A stretch of 17,869 nt of DNA from DASPXY01 sp038227745 (lineage in GTDB: Bacteria > Planctomycetota > Planctomycetia > Gemmatales > Gemmataceae). The DNA is taken from NCBI GenBank assembly GCA_038227745.1, contig JBBRPS010000100.1, positions 1 to 17,869 of the forward strand, written 5' to 3'. The notes beneath the pieces are model-generated. The model worked only from the letters and a program-made list of their open reading frames with translations. It was not told the DNA's origin and made no database searches. Numbering within the stretch: the stretch's first letter is position 1; the number at the start of each line of letters is the position of its first letter. Shown in pieces: positions 16,157-17,869 of the stretch. The position numbers and the translations under genes were made by a program.

Positions 16157-16348
16157 TCATACTCCGCAAGGGGCCGGCGCTTGTCGCCGGGCGTGTCGAC
16201 GCCAGGGAGTCAGCGTCACCGTGCGGTCGATGACAGACTCGTGGAGCGGCGTTTGCGCCTGGTCGAGGTGATCGCGGGCGCAGAGAGTGCTGAGGACGTG
16301 GCGGCGCAGTTCTTCGAGGGTGGGCAAGGTGGCGGTCGTCGGCTTCAT
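16157..16348 (-). pseudogene. Probable relic of a small planctomycete hypothetical protein
   Basis: The first ~40 residues ('MKPTTATLPTLEELRRHVLS' onward, with 'TLCARDHLDQAQTPLHESVI') look like a genuine N-terminus and remind me of short hypothetical proteins common in Gemmata-type genomes. After that the frame becomes Arg/Pro-rich and un-protein-like and soon stops, as expected after a frameshift. No good ribosome binding site is present; AGAGG is about 17 nt away. The family resemblance is from memory only. Confidence 0.3.
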
Positions 16349-16980
16349 GGGCAGGACACGGACCTCTAGCTGAAAGGCGGACCTGGACAGGCGGAACCGC
16401 CGCAGGCGAGGGCTCTCACGTAGCCTTTATCGGCGGGGAGAGGCTGTCGCTGCACATCAGGAAGAGCATCGACGTGAAGCAGCAGCGGTTGGTGGTCCGC
16501 AGGACACTGGACGGCAGACTGCGGCCGGTGCTGCACCTGGGGGCGGAAAGTGCTCCGGCCGGTCGGAATGGCCGGAAAACCGGCCAGCGGCTGAAAAACC
16601 GGCCAGCGAAAAAGTGCAAGAATCCCAGAGAAAACGGGGCGCCTTGGCCCATTTGGCCGGTTTGGACGGTCGTACAAAGAAGTAGCTGTACTGCTTCTTG
16701 CGGAGGCGGAACTTTCGCCTGCGCCTTCCTGTTCCGGGTCGCGAACGAGACCGGCTGTGTAGCGGTTTTTCCCGTAGCCCCCCCTATCCCCTGTACGAAA
16801 CCGGCCAAACCGGCCAGTTGCGTCTTAATCGCTGAAAAAGCCTGCGATTCCGGTGGCCGTTCTTGGCCGTCTGGCCAGAAAAACGGCCACCGTTTTCGGC
16901 CAACGGCCGGGCCACCCGAACCGATGGACGCCGACCGGCGGCGCCGCAGGCAGGGGCGCTGAGAGGTCTAGTAAACAGAT
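16349..16980. other. GGCC-palindrome-rich intergenic stretch, no convincing gene
   Basis: An open frame at 16474-16962 and its minus-strand partner at 16416-16808 have compositions dominated by the repeats and look non-coding. Around sixteen GGCC sites fall between 16523 and 16913, many inside larger dyads; these are listed under the repeat entry. An extra hairpin AAGAAGTAG/CTGCTTCTT with a 5-nt loop is at 16677-16699. Confidence 0.5.
16523..16913. repeat. Cluster of short GGCC-centred direct and inverted repeats
   Basis: The unit ACCGGCCA or its complement TGGCCGGT recurs. TGGCCGG-AAAA-CCGGCCA is a perfect dyad at 16569-16586. ACCGGCCAGCG is repeated 19 nt later at 16598. TTGGCCGGTTTGG lies at 16653-16665. 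ACCGGCCAAACCGGCCA (16800-16816) is a 9-bp tandem. A second group follows with CTGGCCAG (16871-16878) and AAAACGG-CCA-CCGTTTT (16880-16896). Spacing is irregular, so it is not a CRISPR array. Function is unknown. Confidence 0.6.
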
Positions 16981-17196
16981 CCCACCATGAACCGTGGAGT
17001 GCATCTCCGCGGCCGTCTGCCTTCGAGCTTCCGCGACGGTGGGCGGCTCCGCCGTGCTCGACGGGCTCGCTTCGGCCACCTGATCCGGCCCGGCTCTCGA
17101 CTGGCGTTTCTCAACCCCCGGAAGGGGTTCTCCGAACCTCCCGCGCGACCGTATCGCCACACGGAGGGTCACAGGGGTAAATTTCTACAAAAAAAG
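16981..17196. other. Intergenic stretch, no gene seen
   Basis: No protein-like frame. A 6-bp hairpin AACCCC/GGGGTT with a 5-nt loop is at 17113-17129. An A-rich patch (17179-17195) precedes the putative promoter of the right-edge gene. No tRNA-like cloverleaf was found. Confidence 0.4.
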
Positions 17197-17209
17197 GGGT
17201 ATAGTACCC
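17197..17209 (+). promoter_or_regulatory. Candidate -10 element inside a small palindrome
   Basis: TATAGT at 17200-17205 resembles a sigma-70 -10 box and is embedded in GGGTA-TAG-TACCC, a 13-bp dyad that could bind a regulator. It follows an A-rich tract. No clear -35 stands 16-18 bp upstream, so the call rests on the hexamer and its position about 220 bp before the sigma-like gene. Confidence 0.3.
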
Positions 17210-17240
17210 GACTGCGAGCGGTTACTTATGCTCGGAGCCA

Positions 17241-17411
17241 CGAGCCCTTCGACGCATCGCCTGTGGCGGCGCGTCGAGGGGCTTCTCGGTTGCTGGGGCA
17301 CGCCGGACTTCACATCGACCGTGCGCGTCCTGCATGCCCCCCAGTCATGGTTGCCCTCGCGCGGTGCGGGGGCGGTTTTGCTTTGGCAAGACCGCCCCCG
17401 TGGGGGCGGTC
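17241..17411 (+). promoter_or_regulatory. Highly structured leader with mutually exclusive hairpins
   Basis: Three structured elements lie before the sigma-like gene. (1) AGCCCTTCGACGC (17243-17255) pairs with GCGTCGAGGGGCT (17271-17283), 13 bp including a T-G wobble, enclosing a CGCC-TGT-GGCG mini-hairpin. (2) CTGGGGCA (17293-17300) pairs with TGCCCC..AG (17335-17344, two-base bulge). (3) A 14-bp stem joins 17368-17381 to 17386-17399 with a TTTG loop. Its 3' arm ACCGCCCCC can instead pair with GGGGGCGGT at 17402-17410, forming a 10-bp hairpin (17390-17411) that ends four bases before the ribosome binding site AGGAGG (17415-17420). The two alternatives cannot coexist, as in attenuators and translational switches. 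No known riboswitch class is recognised. Confidence 0.5.
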
Positions 17412-17428
17412 CGTAGGAGGTCCACCCC

Positions 17429-17869
17429 ATGAGCGCGACTGCCACCTCAGCCCCCCTTCCCCCCGGCGACCGGCTGCACGCCGCCTTCCTGGCGATCGTG
17501 CCGCGCATCGCGGAGCACGGCCGCATCTACTTCCGCCACGTCAAGTGCCCCTCCACGAAGGAGGACGTCGTGCAAGAGGTCCTCGCCCTGTGCTGGAAGT
17601 GGTTCGTCCGCCTGGCGCAGCAGGGCAAGGACGCCACCCAGTTCGCCAGCGTCCTGGCTTCCTATGCCGCGAAGGCCGTCCGCTCGGGCCGGCGCGTGTG
17701 CGGCACGGAGAAGGTCCGTGACGTCCTCGCGCCCCTGGCCCAGCAGCGCCACGGCTTCGTCGTGGGGAAGCTGCCCGACTTCAGCACGCTGTCGAGCAAC
17801 CCGCTGGAGGAGGCGCTGCACGATAACACCGTTTCCCCCGTCCCCGACCAGGTCGCCTTCCGCTCCGAC
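17429..17869 (+). CDS. Sigma-factor-like protein (N-terminal 147 aa, cut by window edge)
   Basis: The frame is open from the ATG at 17429 to the end of the window. A perfect AGGAGG at 17415-17420, 8 nt upstream, fixes the start. Residues 33-60 ('IYFRHVKCPSTKEDVVQEVL' followed by 'ALCWKWFV') resemble region 2 of sigma-70-type factors, where 'DLVQEVFLRAW'-like helices contact core RNA polymerase. A basic helix 'YAAKAVRSGRRVCG' follows at 79-92. I recall similar proteins as recurrent, poorly annotated genes in Gemmataceae with a helix-turn-helix region further on, which would be outside the window. Assignment as a true sigma factor is tentative. It is separated from the defence locus by 1.7 kb of non-coding sequence and is probably host background. 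Confidence 0.7.
   Translation, partial: MSATATSAPLPPGDRLHAAFLAIVPRIAEHGRIYFRHVKCPSTKEDVVQEVLALCWKWFVRLAQQGKDATQFASVLASYAAKAVRSGRRVCGTEKVRDVLAPLAQQRHGFVVGKLPDFSTLSSNPLEEALHDNTVSPVPDQVAFRSD

Noticed and set aside
16029..16271. 80-aa plus-strand open frame rich in cysteine at its start (ATG about 16038)
   Set aside because: A GAGG precedes an ATG, but the sequence soon becomes un-protein-like and overlaps the relic on the other strand; not enough support.
16523..16913. CRISPR array
   Set aside because: Repeat units are only 7-11 bp, degenerate and irregularly spaced.
17101..17345. tRNA or other known structured RNA
   Set aside because: Hairpins are present but no cloverleaf, T-loop consensus or known riboswitch core could be fitted.
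16987..17721. 244-aa plus-strand open frame overlapping the right-edge gene in another frame
   Set aside because: Composition is non-protein-like, and the frame beginning at 17429 has a perfect ribosome binding site and sigma-like sequence.

Overview
The window looks like a piece of a high-GC planctomycete chromosome, probably of the Gemmata group. This is an inference from three things: GC-rich third codon positions, a 228-aa protein ending in an 'LHDWLEERGFP'-type segment like the TIGR02996 repeat common in planctomycetes, and a right-edge sigma-factor-like gene of a kind I associate with Gemmataceae. No rRNA or tRNA gene pins the taxonomy.

The left three quarters (1-15048) is one defence locus. 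Eight genes run right to left on the minus strand with tiny gaps or overlaps: DUF4007 protein A, large P-loop ATPase A (1170 aa), PAPS-reductase/DndC-like protein (BrxP-like), DUF4007 protein B, an unrecognised 162-aa protein, BrxC/PglY-like ATPase B (1256 aa), PglZ, and BrxL (cut by the left edge). A putative methyltransferase of the DNA-phosphorothioation-associated family is transcribed divergently from the head of the operon. The set BrxP-BrxC-PglZ-BrxL is the published definition of type 4 BREX. Here that core is fused to a second, paralogous DUF4007-ATPase pair and to the methyltransferase.

The likely logic (inference) is as follows. The PAPS-reductase-like enzyme activates or sulfurates the DNA backbone, or makes a related mark. 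The DUF4007 proteins and big ATPases recognise the marked or unmarked state, and PglZ and BrxL act in modification and exclusion of phage DNA. No cysteine desulfurase (DndA/IscS), DndB, DndD, DndE or Ssp protein lies in the window, so sulfur would have to come from elsewhere in the cell.

Convergent to the methyltransferase, only 10 bp away, is the 228-aa planctomycete-type hypothetical gene (15059-15745). From 15746 to about 17428 there is roughly 1.7 kb without a convincing gene. It holds a nested inverted repeat, a probable gene relic, a stretch packed with GGCC-centred palindromes, and a strongly structured leader with two mutually exclusive hairpins directly before the ribosome binding site of the sigma-like gene, which runs off the right edge.
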